Assembly: GCF_023746535.1 (NCBI RefSeq)
Contig: NZ_CP098747.1
Location: 3,219,001-3,283,000, forward strand
Origin: Sneathiella marina
GTDB lineage: Bacteria > Pseudomonadota > Alphaproteobacteria > Sneathiellales > Sneathiellaceae
DNA: 64,000 bases
Direction of reading: 5' to 3'
Position numbers and translations under genes: made by a program. Under the pieces are notes generated by a model, which made no database searches, was not told the origin of the DNA, and saw nothing but the letters and a program-made list of their open reading frames with translations. Shown here piece by piece: positions 34,277 through 43,321 of this stretch (its first letter is position 1; each line of letters opens with the position of its first letter).

Positions 34277-34762
34277 ATGACGGGTCCTGCCCTTCCTGCA
34301 ATACATCAACAATCGGTTCTTACAGAGTGGATCGACTATAACAATCACATGAATGTCGCCTTTTATGTATTGATTTTCGACCAATCTCTCGATGTTTTCC
34401 TTGATGAGATCGGTCTAACCAGAGAATACAGAGAGAGTGCAAATTGTACCGTTTATGTGTTGGAAACCCATGTCACCTATCTTCAAGAGGTGCATGAGGG
34501 CGATCCACTTGAGATGACGGTCAGGGTTATAGATTGCGACGAAAAACGGATGCATTTATTTTTGGAAATGTATCATAGGGATAAGGGTTATCTAGCGGCA
34601 ACATCAGAGCAGATGATTATGCATCTCGATAAAACCGGCCCAAGTGCCGCGCCAATGCCAGCAGCCATGCAGGCCGCACTGGAAGCAAACAAAGCACTTT
34701 ACAAGGAAACGCCCGCGCCAAAACAATCTGGTAATGTTATAGGAATTCGGCGGAAAAAATAA
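34277..34762 (+). CDS. Hotdog-fold thioesterase
   Basis: This 161-residue protein has the 4HBT-like hotdog fold. WIDYNNHMNVAFYVLIFDQSLD carries the conserved YNNHMN segment, and ETHVTYLQEVHEGDPLEMTV the following strands. This fits acyl-CoA thioesterases of the carnitine-degradation-associated group (betainyl-CoA thioesterase relatives), but no carnitine dehydrogenase is adjacent, so the acyl group is unknown. It is divergent from the FAD oxidase gene across 122 bases and ends 53 bases before the DUF2336 gene, with a bidirectional hairpin between them. Confidence 0.83.
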   Translation: MTGPALPAIHQQSVLTEWIDYNNHMNVAFYVLIFDQSLDVFLDEIGLTREYRESANCTVYVLETHVTYLQEVHEGDPLEMTVRVIDCDEKRMHLFLEMYHRDKGYLAATSEQMIMHLDKTGPSAAPMPAAMQAALEANKALYKETPAPKQSGNVIGIRRKK

Positions 34763-34789
34763 AAAACGCCGTTTCGTAAAACAGCGTTT
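34754..34789 (-). terminator. Terminator of DUF2336 gene (bidirectional hairpin)
   Basis: AAACGC (34764-34769) pairs with GCGTTT (34784-34789), and the stem can continue through GTTT/AAAC past one mismatch to a CGTA loop. On the minus strand it is followed by TTTTTTATTTTTT, a good terminator for the leftward DUF2336 gene. On the plus strand it could also end the thioesterase transcript, less strongly. Confidence 0.7.
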
Positions 34790-34814
34790 CTAATACGAGA
34801 TTCAAGGATAAATG

Positions 34815-35939
34815 CTAGGCGGCTTCTGCCTCGTGGGAGCTGCCAAGCTTGGCGATCAGGTAATCTACATTATCGCCATCAAACTGGTCCTCAAAATGCG
34901 TGAGGACACGTTCAATTACCTGATTGCGATAGCGTTCCCGATCTCCTGGAGCGCCGTCAAAATCAAGTTCATTGGCGACTTCCAAACCGACTTTCATAAT
35001 TTCATGCAAACCGCCTGGAATATGTGATTTTTTGCATAGCTGCTTCAAGCCCTCGCCGCCGGCGTCATTCACAAGGATATGAACATTGGCAACTGCGATA
35101 TCCGAATATTTGGCCATTGCCGTTTCGAAGAAATCCACATCCCCTACGCAAAGGGCCCGCAGGATAATGGTCGGCGTTAAGCGGCCGTTATCATAAAGCT
35201 GATCGATCAGGCTGATTAAATCCGCGTGGCTTGCCCCATCTTTAATAAAACCAATCATGGTTTTCTCACGGCTTTCCAAAATGATATCGGTTGCCATGCT
35301 CGGAGACATTTCATGATGGCTGACAAGATGATCGCGAAGTTTATCGGAGACCATCGTCACCAGTCGCTCAGTTACGGTGATCGGTAATGTACTCCGATGC
35401 GCCATGGGAGCGTTTACTTTTTCGCTATCCCCAAACTGGTCAAGCACCTTCTCAAAAGTGTCTTCTGAAATTTCAGCGCCTTCATTGCTCATGAGAGTTG
35501 CGACAACATCTTCATTTCCGGTTTCAGCCAGTTTTTCGGAAACTGCTTCAGACACAACGACACGGCTGGCAACTGCCGCTTGATGTAAATCGGATTTCGA
35601 GGAAATAATTTCAAATAAATCGTCGTCCGACAATGCTTCTGAAAAGCTTATCATCGGCGTCGCAACATCCGCCACGTCACTTGCGAGAGTTTTGGCAATA
35701 TCGTTAGGGAGATCCGGAACTGTTTTGAGTGTTTCTGCCAAAGTCTGGCGTACCAGTATTTCCGCATCATTCACAAGCAAACGGAAAATTTCCTCAGCTT
35801 CGCGACGTTCCGTTGGATTAAAACCGTCATCCCCCAAACCGCCAGCAATCTTTTCAACTGTTTCTGCCCGTACTTCTGCAGATCGATCTGTAAGTAACCG
35901 TTCGACGTCAGCTGGACTTAAAGAACCCGAATTTACCAC
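34815..35939 (-). CDS. DUF2336 domain protein
   Basis: This 374-residue, acidic, almost wholly helical protein matches DUF2336, an alphaproteobacterial family with HEAT-like repeats. LTDRSAEVRAETVEKIAGGL opens an N-terminal helical solenoid, and LESREKTMIGFIKDGASHADLISLI lies in the core. The C-terminal half (TPTIILRALCVGDVDFFETAMA) is the conserved segment. The family role is not firmly established; some members have been implicated in regulation. The GTG start is preceded by GGAG 5 bases upstream. The reading frame stays open for a further 15 codons upstream, but no standard start codon occurs there. Confidence 0.82.
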   Translation of the reverse strand: MVNSGSLSPADVERLLTDRSAEVRAETVEKIAGGLGDDGFNPTERREAEEIFRLLVNDAEILVRQTLAETLKTVPDLPNDIAKTLASDVADVATPMISFSEALSDDDLFEIISSKSDLHQAAVASRVVVSEAVSEKLAETGNEDVVATLMSNEGAEISEDTFEKVLDQFGDSEKVNAPMAHRSTLPITVTERLVTMVSDKLRDHLVSHHEMSPSMATDIILESREKTMIGFIKDGASHADLISLIDQLYDNGRLTPTIILRALCVGDVDFFETAMAKYSDIAVANVHILVNDAGGEGLKQLCKKSHIPGGLHEIMKVGLEVANELDFDGAPGDRERYRNQVIERVLTHFEDQFDGDNVDYLIAKLGSSHEAEAA

Positions 35940-36001
35940 TTTGGCTCCAATACTTGAATTAATCCCAAGTTCAAATATCGCCGATTAATCTTAAAATTCT
36001 C

Positions 36002-36769
36002 TTAATCAAGTCGCCCTTCGACAACCTCTTTTATGGTACGGATCTGGTCTTCTACCTTAATATCCAGGATACTTGTGATTTCAAGATCTTTATCTTCGTA
36101 GACATCTTCATCCGGTTTTTGAGCCTGCCATTCCAAAATACGGGCATCTCGGGCTATAATCAGACGTTCAATCTGGGGTCTGAATATGACGATCATCGCT
36201 GTTAACCAACGGTTTGCGGGCCAGGATGGTGTACTATGATCGATAGCAAAACTATCCAGCATATCGATGACGTCTTTTTTGTCGTACCAGTTCTCTCCTG
36301 TCACCCAACGATTTGTGGTAAAAAGCTGTGTCGGAAAGCCTGCGCTATCCATAGATACGGCTATTAGATGCGAGAGAATTTCGTCCTCTGCTGTTGGCCA
36401 TTCCGCAGAGCCCTCGTAAGGAACAGGTTTGACATCCTTTTTTATACCTTTTAGCCGCATAAACGTATGGAAATGACCGTGTTCGTCTTCTCGATGAGAA
36501 TGGTAATAATATTGCGCATGGGTTTCATCGTCGTAAATATCTCCCTCTGGATAATGATCCCATTCGTAAAAAGTTCCCTCGCCACGCAGTATTTCAGCAA
36601 CAATATTCGAGCCGCCTTTTTTTAACACCCGGTAACATTCCAGGATTTCATCTGCCGCAGCATTCATTCTGGCAAGTCGTGCAGGATCTAACAGGCGCAT
36701 TTCCGCCCGTAATTCTGCGGCATCCAGGACTGGATTCTTACCTTTTTCAAGATTAGTCATCTCGTTCAT
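36002..36769 (-). CDS. DUF6969-type protein
   Basis: This 255-residue protein lies directly downstream (11 bases) of an FGE-like gene and is probably its operon partner. It contains the His-rich YYYHSHREDEHGHFHTF around residues 87-103, which may bind metal. The rest (HLIAVSMDSAGFPTQLFTTNRWVTGENW, ending WLTAMIVIFRPQIERL) resembles the little-studied DUF6969 family. The ATG at 36769 has a GAGG ribosome site just upstream. No signal peptide is seen. Neither reaction nor substrate is known. Family name is from memory of the motif and should be checked. Confidence 0.7.
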   Translation of the reverse strand: MNEMTNLEKGKNPVLDAAELRAEMRLLDPARLARMNAAADEILECYRVLKKGGSNIVAEILRGEGTFYEWDHYPEGDIYDDETHAQYYYHSHREDEHGHFHTFMRLKGIKKDVKPVPYEGSAEWPTAEDEILSHLIAVSMDSAGFPTQLFTTNRWVTGENWYDKKDVIDMLDSFAIDHSTPSWPANRWLTAMIVIFRPQIERLIIARDARILEWQAQKPDEDVYEDKDLEITSILDIKVEDQIRTIKEVVEGRLD

Positions 36770-36780
36770 TTTATCCTCAA

Positions 36781-37623
36781 TTATTCTTTTACCAAACGAA
36801 AACCTACCAAAATATGCTTTATCGATGCTGGTCGCGTATGCCAGGCGGCCGATCGGCAAACACCACATCCTTTATCGTCCCACGACCCACCTTTTACAAC
36901 ATAATGGTTGCCTGGCTTCGGAGTTGACGTCCATTCAAACACCTGACCGGAAGCATCAAGCATACCATAAGGGCTTGCCCCATCCGGAAAACTTCCCACC
37001 GGCGTCGTGTCAAATGGACCTTTATCATGGCTGTTTAACACATTTGCATCGTAATCATTTCCCCATGGATATCTGTTTCCCAAGGGACCTCGGGCAGCTT
37101 TCTCCCACTCCTTTGCTGTTGGCAATCGCCAAATTTCTCCGGTTTGATCTGAAAGCCATTTGGCATAGGCAACAGCAGAGGAATGCGACACCAAAACAAC
37201 TGGATGATCAAGACGGGCAGGATCGGGGATATCTTCCACCCACTGGAATTTTATAGTCCGCTCAAAAGGATGAATAAGGCCATATGATCGCCAAAGTTTT
37301 TCCGTAACGCCGGGTGCAGCATGCCCCGTATCGCTGACGAAATTCTCATATTGGCTGTTGGTTACCAGGTTTTTCATGATTGTAAAAGCCGGCAACTCTC
37401 TCTTTTGACGAGCCTCCTCGTTTTCGTACCATTTTTGGTTTCGAGTTACTGAATGACCATAGGCTGCCTCATCTAACCGATACCCATAATCTTTCCCGGT
37501 TCGATCAGATCCAAAGATAAATGAGCCCGACGGCACAAAAACAGTTTCCGGCATTTCAGCCGCTTGGCTGGCAAAAGACACGCTCATCAGAAAAAGGACA
37601 ATTGGTAATTTAGATCTGTTCAA
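36781..37623 (-). CDS. Formylglycine-generating-enzyme-like (SUMF1) secreted protein
   Basis: This is a 280-residue protein with a signal peptide (SKLPIVLFLMSVSFASQA) and a SUMF1/FGE domain: FVPSGSFIFGSD, the LPTAKEWEKAARGPLGNRYPWG block, SPYGMLDASGQVFEW and VVKGGSWDDKGCGVCRSAAWHTRP. True formylglycine enzymes use a Cys-x4-Cys pair in the GGSY loop; here the two cysteines are GCGVC, spaced C-x2-C, so canonical FGE activity is doubtful. FGE-like domains also serve as binding modules. The start is taken as TTG at 37623 with AAGGAG 7 bases upstream; a longer ORF upstream lacks a signal-peptide-like start. DUF6969 follows in the operon. Confidence 0.8.
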   Translation of the reverse strand: MNRSKLPIVLFLMSVSFASQAAEMPETVFVPSGSFIFGSDRTGKDYGYRLDEAAYGHSVTRNQKWYENEEARQKRELPAFTIMKNLVTNSQYENFVSDTGHAAPGVTEKLWRSYGLIHPFERTIKFQWVEDIPDPARLDHPVVLVSHSSAVAYAKWLSDQTGEIWRLPTAKEWEKAARGPLGNRYPWGNDYDANVLNSHDKGPFDTTPVGSFPDGASPYGMLDASGQVFEWTSTPKPGNHYVVKGGSWDDKGCGVCRSAAWHTRPASIKHILVGFRLVKE

Positions 37624-37815
37624 AAAAGACTCCTTGCGGCCTCCAATATAAGCATCAAGAAGTAAGACAACATATGATTTCACGAGATGGTGATAGATTG
37701 TGTCCAAAGAGACCGGCATACCGCGACATAATGCCTCTGTCATCCGGTATCGTCTTATGCTATCCAATTTTCCTGTAGAATCTACCGGTTCATGTTAAAT
37801 CTCTAGGAGAGAGTT

Positions 37816-38196
37816 ATGAGTATGACAAAGATTGCGGCCTTCAGCCTTTCACTTGCTATTGCATTGTCTTCTGCAACTGCGTTTGCCGAGGGAGATGCAA
37901 AAAAAGGGGCGAAGGTATATAAAAAATGCAAAGCTTGTCACACCATCGAAAACGGCGGAAAAAATAAAGTTGGGCCAAATCTTTTTGGTGTCGTCGGTCG
38001 AAAATCCGCCCAGGTTGAAGGCTTTAAATATTCCAAAGCCATGAAGGCTGCTGATTTAACATGGGATGATTCAAATCTGGATCAGTATCTCACCAAACCG
38101 AGAGCTTTCGTTAAAGGCACCAAAATGAGCTTCGCCGGTATAAAAAAAGAAAGCCAGCGTCAGGATCTGATCGCCTACTTGAAAACTTTTCAGTAG
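37816..38196 (+). CDS. Secreted class I cytochrome c
   Basis: This 126-residue periplasmic protein has a signal peptide ending in SATAFA. Haem is attached at CKACH (about residue 42), with the axial Met in FVKGTKMSFAGI near residue 108. The GPNLFGVVGRKSAQVEGFKYS segment is typical of cytochrome c2/c550-type carriers of alphaproteobacteria. Likely role: electron shuttle between the cytochrome bc1 complex and oxidases or a periplasmic enzyme. It is divergent from the FGE-like gene with about 190 bases between them and has AGGAG before the ATG. No oxidase genes are nearby. Confidence 0.92.
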   Translation: MSMTKIAAFSLSLAIALSSATAFAEGDAKKGAKVYKKCKACHTIENGGKNKVGPNLFGVVGRKSAQVEGFKYSKAMKAADLTWDDSNLDQYLTKPRAFVKGTKMSFAGIKKESQRQDLIAYLKTFQ

Positions 38197-38220
38197 GTTA
38201 GACCTAATCGGCAACACTCC

Positions 38221-38862
38221 TCAGTTTAGTAATTCCTGTACTTTAGCAGCGATCGCTTGACCTAAAACCAAATGGTCTTCAGCTTCCAAATGAACACCAT
38301 CTGCTTGGCTGGATTGAATATGCAGTCCGGCATCCAGAAAGGGACTGTCAAGCATTTCAGCGACCCGTTTCATATCACCTGCAAGTTTGAGAGAACGTTC
38401 TTGCGCCCCTTCCAGAATACCCGCGAGGGCCGTTAGCTCGCCTATCTGCGGCGGTGCAACAAGGAGTGTTTTCGGCAGCGCGCCAATCCAGTTTCCGGCA
38501 GGATTCATTGCCATCGCCAGAAGCGCCCCCGCACCGCAGGCGATGTCGAATGTTGTCCCTGGAAAACGGGGTTTTAAGTCATTTGTTCCCAACATGATAA
38601 TGACAAGATCCAGCGGCATATGTGTTTCGAGACAGGGCGCAAGGTAAGATTTTCCATTCCTGTCCGATCCCATTATGGGATCGTCAAAAACAGTCGTTCG
38701 GCCATTCAGGCCCTCTTCTATTACTTTGTACTCGCTCCCTAATGTTGATTGTAAGACGCCGGGCCAACGAACATCAGGGTCATATCTTTCATAAACACCG
38801 AATTGAGTGATTGGCTTACAACCCCACGTATTTGAATCACCATAACAAAGAACATTCCACAT
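38221..38862 (-). CDS. SGNH/GDSL-type esterase
   Basis: This 213-residue enzyme belongs to the SGNH superfamily. The GDSNTWG block (nucleophile Ser) is at residues 8-14, ISN/GTND appears as MLGTNDLK (oxyanion Asn), and the catalytic Asp-His pair is in QADGVHLEAEDH. SGNH hydrolases cleave acyl esters; close relatives are annotated as arylesterases. No signal peptide is present, so it is cytoplasmic. The ATG at 38862 is inside a longer ORF that would overlap the universal stress gene; it lies 14 bases after that gene's stop. It is the last gene of the TRAP/BKACE operon, a position that may point to ester hydrolysis of the imported compound (inference). Confidence 0.83.
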   Translation of the reverse strand: MWNVLCYGDSNTWGCKPITQFGVYERYDPDVRWPGVLQSTLGSEYKVIEEGLNGRTTVFDDPIMGSDRNGKSYLAPCLETHMPLDLVIIMLGTNDLKPRFPGTTFDIACGAGALLAMAMNPAGNWIGALPKTLLVAPPQIGELTALAGILEGAQERSLKLAGDMKRVAEMLDSPFLDAGLHIQSSQADGVHLEAEDHLVLGQAIAAKVQELLN

Positions 38863-38876
38863 TACCTTGACGTCCG

Positions 38877-39302
38877 TCAGCTCTCGCGAACGATCAATAC
38901 TGAGCATTTTGCATGACGGCTTACCCTCGCAGCGTTCGGGCCAAGTAAATAGTCTTTCATGTCCGGTCGATGTGTCCCAATAACGATCAAATCTGAGCTG
39001 ATCTCCTCACTGACACGCAAGACTTCTTCGTAAACCGAACCAAGTCCGACAATATGCTGAACTGCAATTTCATCTGGAATGTTTGCTTTTACAAAGCCAT
39101 GCAAGGCTTTCGTGGATTGCTCGAGCATTTGCTTTTCGTGATCTTTCGGGAAAAAGGAACCTACCATGCTCATCCCGAAATTTGGCAGGACCGTCATCAC
39201 ATGCAATGTTGAGCCGAATGCTTTCGCATATTCGACCGCCACTTCAACTGACCTTTGCCGCTCATCATCCAAATCCACCGCCAGCAAGATATGCTTGTAC
39301 AT
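38877..39302 (-). CDS. Universal stress protein (UspA family)
   Basis: This 141-residue cytoplasmic protein has the Usp fold. HILLAVDLDDERQRSVEVAVEYA is the first strand and helix, and SSDLIVIGTHRPDMKDYLLGPNAARVSRHAKCSVLIVRE carries the G-x2-x-x-x-x-x-G-x-S-like ATP-binding pattern near the C-terminus, in a degenerate form. Small Usp domains frequently accompany TRAP transporters (for example the TeaD type that binds ATP and modulates uptake). It sits 16 bases after the TRAP permease gene, so a regulatory role in transport is plausible but not shown. Confidence 0.88.
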   Translation of the reverse strand: MYKHILLAVDLDDERQRSVEVAVEYAKAFGSTLHVMTVLPNFGMSMVGSFFPKDHEKQMLEQSTKALHGFVKANIPDEIAVQHIVGLGSVYEEVLRVSEEISSDLIVIGTHRPDMKDYLLGPNAARVSRHAKCSVLIVRES

Positions 39303-39318
39303 TTATCGTCTCCCCTAA

Positions 39319-42138
39319 TTACGCAGTTGCGGCAGATACAACGCCAGAATTACGACGGCGACGCTGCAACAAAAAGATTCCCACTAATACGACAAGTGCC
39401 GGGATATACATCAGTTCTCTTGCCGGTTGGCTTACCGGAACTAGGACAGTAAGGATCTTTTGATCGAAATCCAGGCCTGCGGCCTGCGCCGGACTATCAA
39501 ACGCCGCATCATCAATCAGCACATCACCATCTTCAACAAGCAGCTCAAGACCGTAAGCTTCAAGCCTTTCCTGTCCCGTCGCTTCATCACCAACGGGCAT
39601 TATGGCCGTGAAGACAAGCTCATCCCCCACGTCGTCTTCGCCCTGGACAATCAGGCGCAACTCAGATCCCGCCGGGGCATTCTGAACTGCTTCTACGATT
39701 TGTGCCGGATCTGTTTCCGCATAAGGAGGCGAGATCAGATCCATCCAGAATCCGGGGCGGAACAAGGTAAAGGCAATGACAATCAACAAGGCGGATTCCC
39801 ACAGTCGCGACTTAGTGACAAAATATCCCTGAGTACCTGCCGTAAACAATAATATGGCTATGGTCGCTATGACGAAGACGATCGCTCCTTGTACTGGAGT
39901 TACATTGATTAGCAACAGATCTGTATTGAAGATGAACAGGAAGGGTAATACCGCAGTCCGCAACGAATAGAAGAAGGCAACGAATCCCGTTCGTATGGGG
40001 TCCCCTCCTGACACTGCCGCCGCCGCAAAAGAGGCCAATCCAACTGGCGGCGTCACATCGGCCATGATACCAAAATAGAAAACGAATAAATGAACCGCAA
40101 TCAACGGTACAATCAATCCATTCTGCTGTCCAAGGCTGACAATCACGGGAGCCAGAAGAGACGACACGACGATATAGTTCGCCGTCGTCGGCAGCCCCAT
40201 TCCCAGAATCAAGCTCAAGATAGCTGTGAAAATCAAGATCAGCATAATTTGACCCTGCGACAAAAATTCAACTAATTCCGCCAGCACCAGACCAACACCC
40301 GTTTGAGACACGGTTCCGACAATCACCCCGGCGGCAGCCGTCGCGATACCGATACCGATCATATTTCTTGCGCCGGAAATCATGCCATCAATCAGCTCAT
40401 CAAATCCCTGACGAATACGTCCCGACAGGGTTTCTTTGCGGAAAATGGAGAACAGATACCGTTGCGTGAGCAGGATAAAAATCATCAACGCAACTGCCCA
40501 GAAAGCTGACAATTCTGGCGACAAGCGTTCAATCATCAAGCACCAGATCAGGACGCCAACCGGTAGTACAAAATGTAACCCCGCCATGACAGTTGGACCA
40601 GGTTCAGGTAAGGCCGTTACCGGTGAATTCGGGTCATCCACCACCAGATCCGGATGCTTGGCACAAATGGAGATCAAATAGACATATACCACCAGAATGG
40701 CGGCGCCAGCAATCCAGGGTGTCAAAGCCTGTCCCGCCACTTCGCGCACCAAATCAATGGCAAAAAATACGCCAAAACTAACGATGACCATATTGCAGAG
40801 AATCAAAGCCCCTTTGGACAATATCTTGGCCTTCGTCCCCTCTTCCGCCTTGGCGACCGCGCCTTTAAACACACCAACCTGCAACAGGATCAAAACGAGA
40901 ATTGCCACAAGCTTATTCAGTGAGCTGTCCAGCAAATGAAAGATCTCAGAAAGATAGTAAATCGCACCACCTAGGACCAGGATCGACGCCAGCGTGATGC
41001 CAAAGGACAATAGAGCCAGCTTGGTTGTTTTGACTTCTCCAGCCCGTGGTAATCCCTGCATATTCATCTTCATTGCTTCAAGATGAACAATGTACACCAA
41101 CGCGATGTAGGAGATAATCGCCGGCAGGAAAGCATGTTTCACAACTTCGAAATAGCTGATATCCACATACTCAACCATCAAAAAGGCCGCAGCCCCCATG
41201 ACAGGCGGCATGATCTGACCATTAACCGACGACGCCACTTCAACTGCGCCGGCTTTTTCAGAACTAAATCCAACACGCTTCATCATCGGGATTGTGAAGG
41301 TACCCGTGGTAACCACATTGGCAATAGACGAGCCGGATATCAATCCGGTCATGCCGGAGGCAACCACCGCCGCCTTTGCCGGGCCGCCCCGCATATGCCC
41401 CATCAACGAGAAGGCTACTTTAATAAAATAATTGCCCGCCCCTGCTTTATCCAGCAAGGCGCCGAATAACACAAACAGAAAGACGAGGCCCGTTGAAACA
41501 CCAAGGGCAATACCGAATACGCCCTCAGAAGACAACCATTGATGATCTGCGACAGCGCCAAAGCTTGCCCCTTTCCAAGCCAGAATGCCCGGAGCGTAGG
41601 GCCCGAGGAATGTATAGCCCAGAAAAATCATGGCAACGATCATCAGAGGTGGGCCGAGCGCCCGTCTTGTTGCTTCCATCAGAACCACCATGCCGACACA
41701 GGCGACGATGATATCTGTCATATTCGGGTTACCTGGCCGGTCCGAGAGACGAGAGCCCATAATGCGGTCTGCGATCGCCGTATCAAAAAACACCAGGTAC
41801 ATTGTTGTGATAATGCCGAGAATACCAAGGACCCAGTCCATGATCGGCACATGTCCACGTGGAGAGTTCTTAAAGGCCGGATAGGCCAGAAATGCGAGCA
41901 TAAGGGAAAAAGCCAGATGTATCGGACGGGCTTCCTTGCCAGAGAATACGCCCCAGCTCAACATGTAAGGAATTGGAGAGGCAATCCACACTTGCCACAG
42001 CGACCAGACCAAGGCCAGGCCGGCAATTAACAGAGCAACATTTTTATTTTTTGGGACCCGCCCCCCAACGTCACTCGACGCCACAAGATCTTCAAGTTCC
42101 TCGTTACTCAATACTGTGCTTTTGTCTGCGTCACTCAT
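39319..42138 (-). CDS. TRAP transporter fused permease, TAXI type (DUF3394 C-terminus)
   Basis: This 939-residue inner-membrane protein fuses the small 4-TM and large 12-TM TRAP subunits. Many hydrophobic helices are visible. SGMTGLISGSSIANVVTTGTFTIPMMKR and GMGLPTTANYIVVSSLLAPVI mark the two halves of the large subunit. A C-terminal soluble DUF3394-like region (EAVQNAPAGSELRL to LDFDQKILTVLVPVS) precedes a last transmembrane helix. It works with the TAXI-type binding protein encoded next upstream to drive Na+-coupled uptake of an organic solute, probably an anion. The ATG at 42138 has GGGGAG upstream. A terminator separates the two genes, fitting an excess of binding protein over permease. 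Confidence 0.9.
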   Translation of the reverse strand: MSDADKSTVLSNEELEDLVASSDVGGRVPKNKNVALLIAGLALVWSLWQVWIASPIPYMLSWGVFSGKEARPIHLAFSLMLAFLAYPAFKNSPRGHVPIMDWVLGILGIITTMYLVFFDTAIADRIMGSRLSDRPGNPNMTDIIVACVGMVVLMEATRRALGPPLMIVAMIFLGYTFLGPYAPGILAWKGASFGAVADHQWLSSEGVFGIALGVSTGLVFLFVLFGALLDKAGAGNYFIKVAFSLMGHMRGGPAKAAVVASGMTGLISGSSIANVVTTGTFTIPMMKRVGFSSEKAGAVEVASSVNGQIMPPVMGAAAFLMVEYVDISYFEVVKHAFLPAIISYIALVYIVHLEAMKMNMQGLPRAGEVKTTKLALLSFGITLASILVLGGAIYYLSEIFHLLDSSLNKLVAILVLILLQVGVFKGAVAKAEEGTKAKILSKGALILCNMVIVSFGVFFAIDLVREVAGQALTPWIAGAAILVVYVYLISICAKHPDLVVDDPNSPVTALPEPGPTVMAGLHFVLPVGVLIWCLMIERLSPELSAFWAVALMIFILLTQRYLFSIFRKETLSGRIRQGFDELIDGMISGARNMIGIGIATAAAGVIVGTVSQTGVGLVLAELVEFLSQGQIMLILIFTAILSLILGMGLPTTANYIVVSSLLAPVIVSLGQQNGLIVPLIAVHLFVFYFGIMADVTPPVGLASFAAAAVSGGDPIRTGFVAFFYSLRTAVLPFLFIFNTDLLLINVTPVQGAIVFVIATIAILLFTAGTQGYFVTKSRLWESALLIVIAFTLFRPGFWMDLISPPYAETDPAQIVEAVQNAPAGSELRLIVQGEDDVGDELVFTAIMPVGDEATGQERLEAYGLELLVEDGDVLIDDAAFDSPAQAAGLDFDQKILTVLVPVSQPARELMYIPALVVLVGIFLLQRRRRNSGVVSAATA

Positions 42139-42205
42139 TGAAAGTCTCCCCTCTTTCAATGCAGATATCCCGCGGTGGGCACTCTACATATATATCAGTT
42201 TTTGT

Positions 42206-42240
42206 AAAAAAAATGGGCGGAAGTGTTTCTTCCGCCCATT
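42206..42240 (-). terminator. Strong terminator between TAXI binding protein and TRAP permease
   Basis: On the minus strand, 12 perfect base pairs (42229-42240 with 42212-42223, loop AAACA) are followed by a run of eight T residues (complement of 42206-42213). It is positioned 8 bases after the TAXI stop codon. Readthrough to the permease would be partial, so expression of the permease should be lower. Confidence 0.9.
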
Positions 42241-42248
42241 CGGGTATC

Positions 42249-43223
42249 TTACATCCAGCCTTGCTCTTTATAATAGCGGATGGCGCCTTCATGCAAAGGT
42301 GCGGATAGATTGTTTACAATCATCAACTTTGGATCGAGATTGGCAAATGCAGGATGCATTTTGCGGAAACGCTTAATGTCATCGAAAACTGCTTTCACGA
42401 TTTGATACACAACTTCCGGATCTGTGTTTGAAGAGGATACGAATGTCGCACCAACACCAAAAGTTTCAACATCTTCGTCTGTGCCCGTGTACATGCCGCC
42501 TGGAATAGTTGCCATGGCATAATACGCATTGTCCCCTGCAAGCTTCTTGATCACATCATTATTGACATTGACGAGAACGGCTTCGCAAGATGTGGTGGCT
42601 TCCTTGATGGAACCATTGGGATGTCCCGCAGTAAACACGATAGCGTCAATTTTGTTGTCGCAAAGGGCCGCTGCCTGTTCTGAAGATTTAAGTTCGGAAG
42701 CCAAGGCGAAATCATCCATTTCCCAACCCATTTTCTCCATGACAACTTCCATGGTACCGCGTTGACCGGACCCCGGGTTGCCGACATTAACCCGCTTACC
42801 TTTTAGATCTTCAAAGGTTTTAATGCCCGAATCTTTACGCGCCACAACCGTGAACGGCTCTGGATGTACAGAGAACACTGCCCGCAAATCCTTGAACTCT
42901 CCATCCGGGAATTGTTTAGGTGCTGTTCCATTGTAAGCATGATACTGCCAGTCAGACTGGGCAACACCCATGTCCAGATCTCCAGCGCGAATGCCGTTGA
43001 TGTTTTTCGTAGAGCCGCCCGTCGTATGCGTACATTTGATTTCGTGGTCTTTCGTTCCACGATTTACAAGCTTACAAATTGCACCGCCGACCTGATAGTA
43101 AACGCCAGTCTGACCACCGGTACCAATTGTAATAAATGTCTCTGCAGCAGCCGGAACAGCTGTCAAGCCAACCCCGCCAATTGCTGCAACTGCAACTGCC
43201 GTTGCTGTAAAAAACTTTCTCAT
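42249..43223 (-). CDS. TAXI-family TRAP solute-binding protein
   Basis: This 324-residue periplasmic receptor has a signal peptide (ATAVAVAAIGGVGLTAVPAAA) followed by FITIGTGGQTGVYYQVGGAICKLV, the TAXI-family ligand-domain opening. Later segments (SGIKTFEDLKGKRVNVGNPGSGQRG and MTSS-like ends such as VGATFVSSSNTDPEVVYQIV) are usual for the family. It binds solute in the periplasm and delivers it to the fused permease encoded downstream. The ATG at 43223 has AAGGAG 7 bases upstream. The substrate is not deducible from sequence, but glutamate- and taurine-like acids are known TAXI ligands. Context suggests an amino acid-like compound processed by the upstream aminotransferase and BKACE. Confidence 0.92.
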   Translation of the reverse strand: MRKFFTATAVAVAAIGGVGLTAVPAAAETFITIGTGGQTGVYYQVGGAICKLVNRGTKDHEIKCTHTTGGSTKNINGIRAGDLDMGVAQSDWQYHAYNGTAPKQFPDGEFKDLRAVFSVHPEPFTVVARKDSGIKTFEDLKGKRVNVGNPGSGQRGTMEVVMEKMGWEMDDFALASELKSSEQAAALCDNKIDAIVFTAGHPNGSIKEATTSCEAVLVNVNNDVIKKLAGDNAYYAMATIPGGMYTGTDEDVETFGVGATFVSSSNTDPEVVYQIVKAVFDDIKRFRKMHPAFANLDPKLMIVNNLSAPLHEGAIRYYKEQGWM

Positions 43224-43321
43224 TTCTAACTCCTTCACCTGTCAATATTGTTGCTAGCAATTTGATTTCTCCCCTAGCAACGTTAATCCCGATTACCAGA
43301 TCTATTTCCTGACAATCAGTG

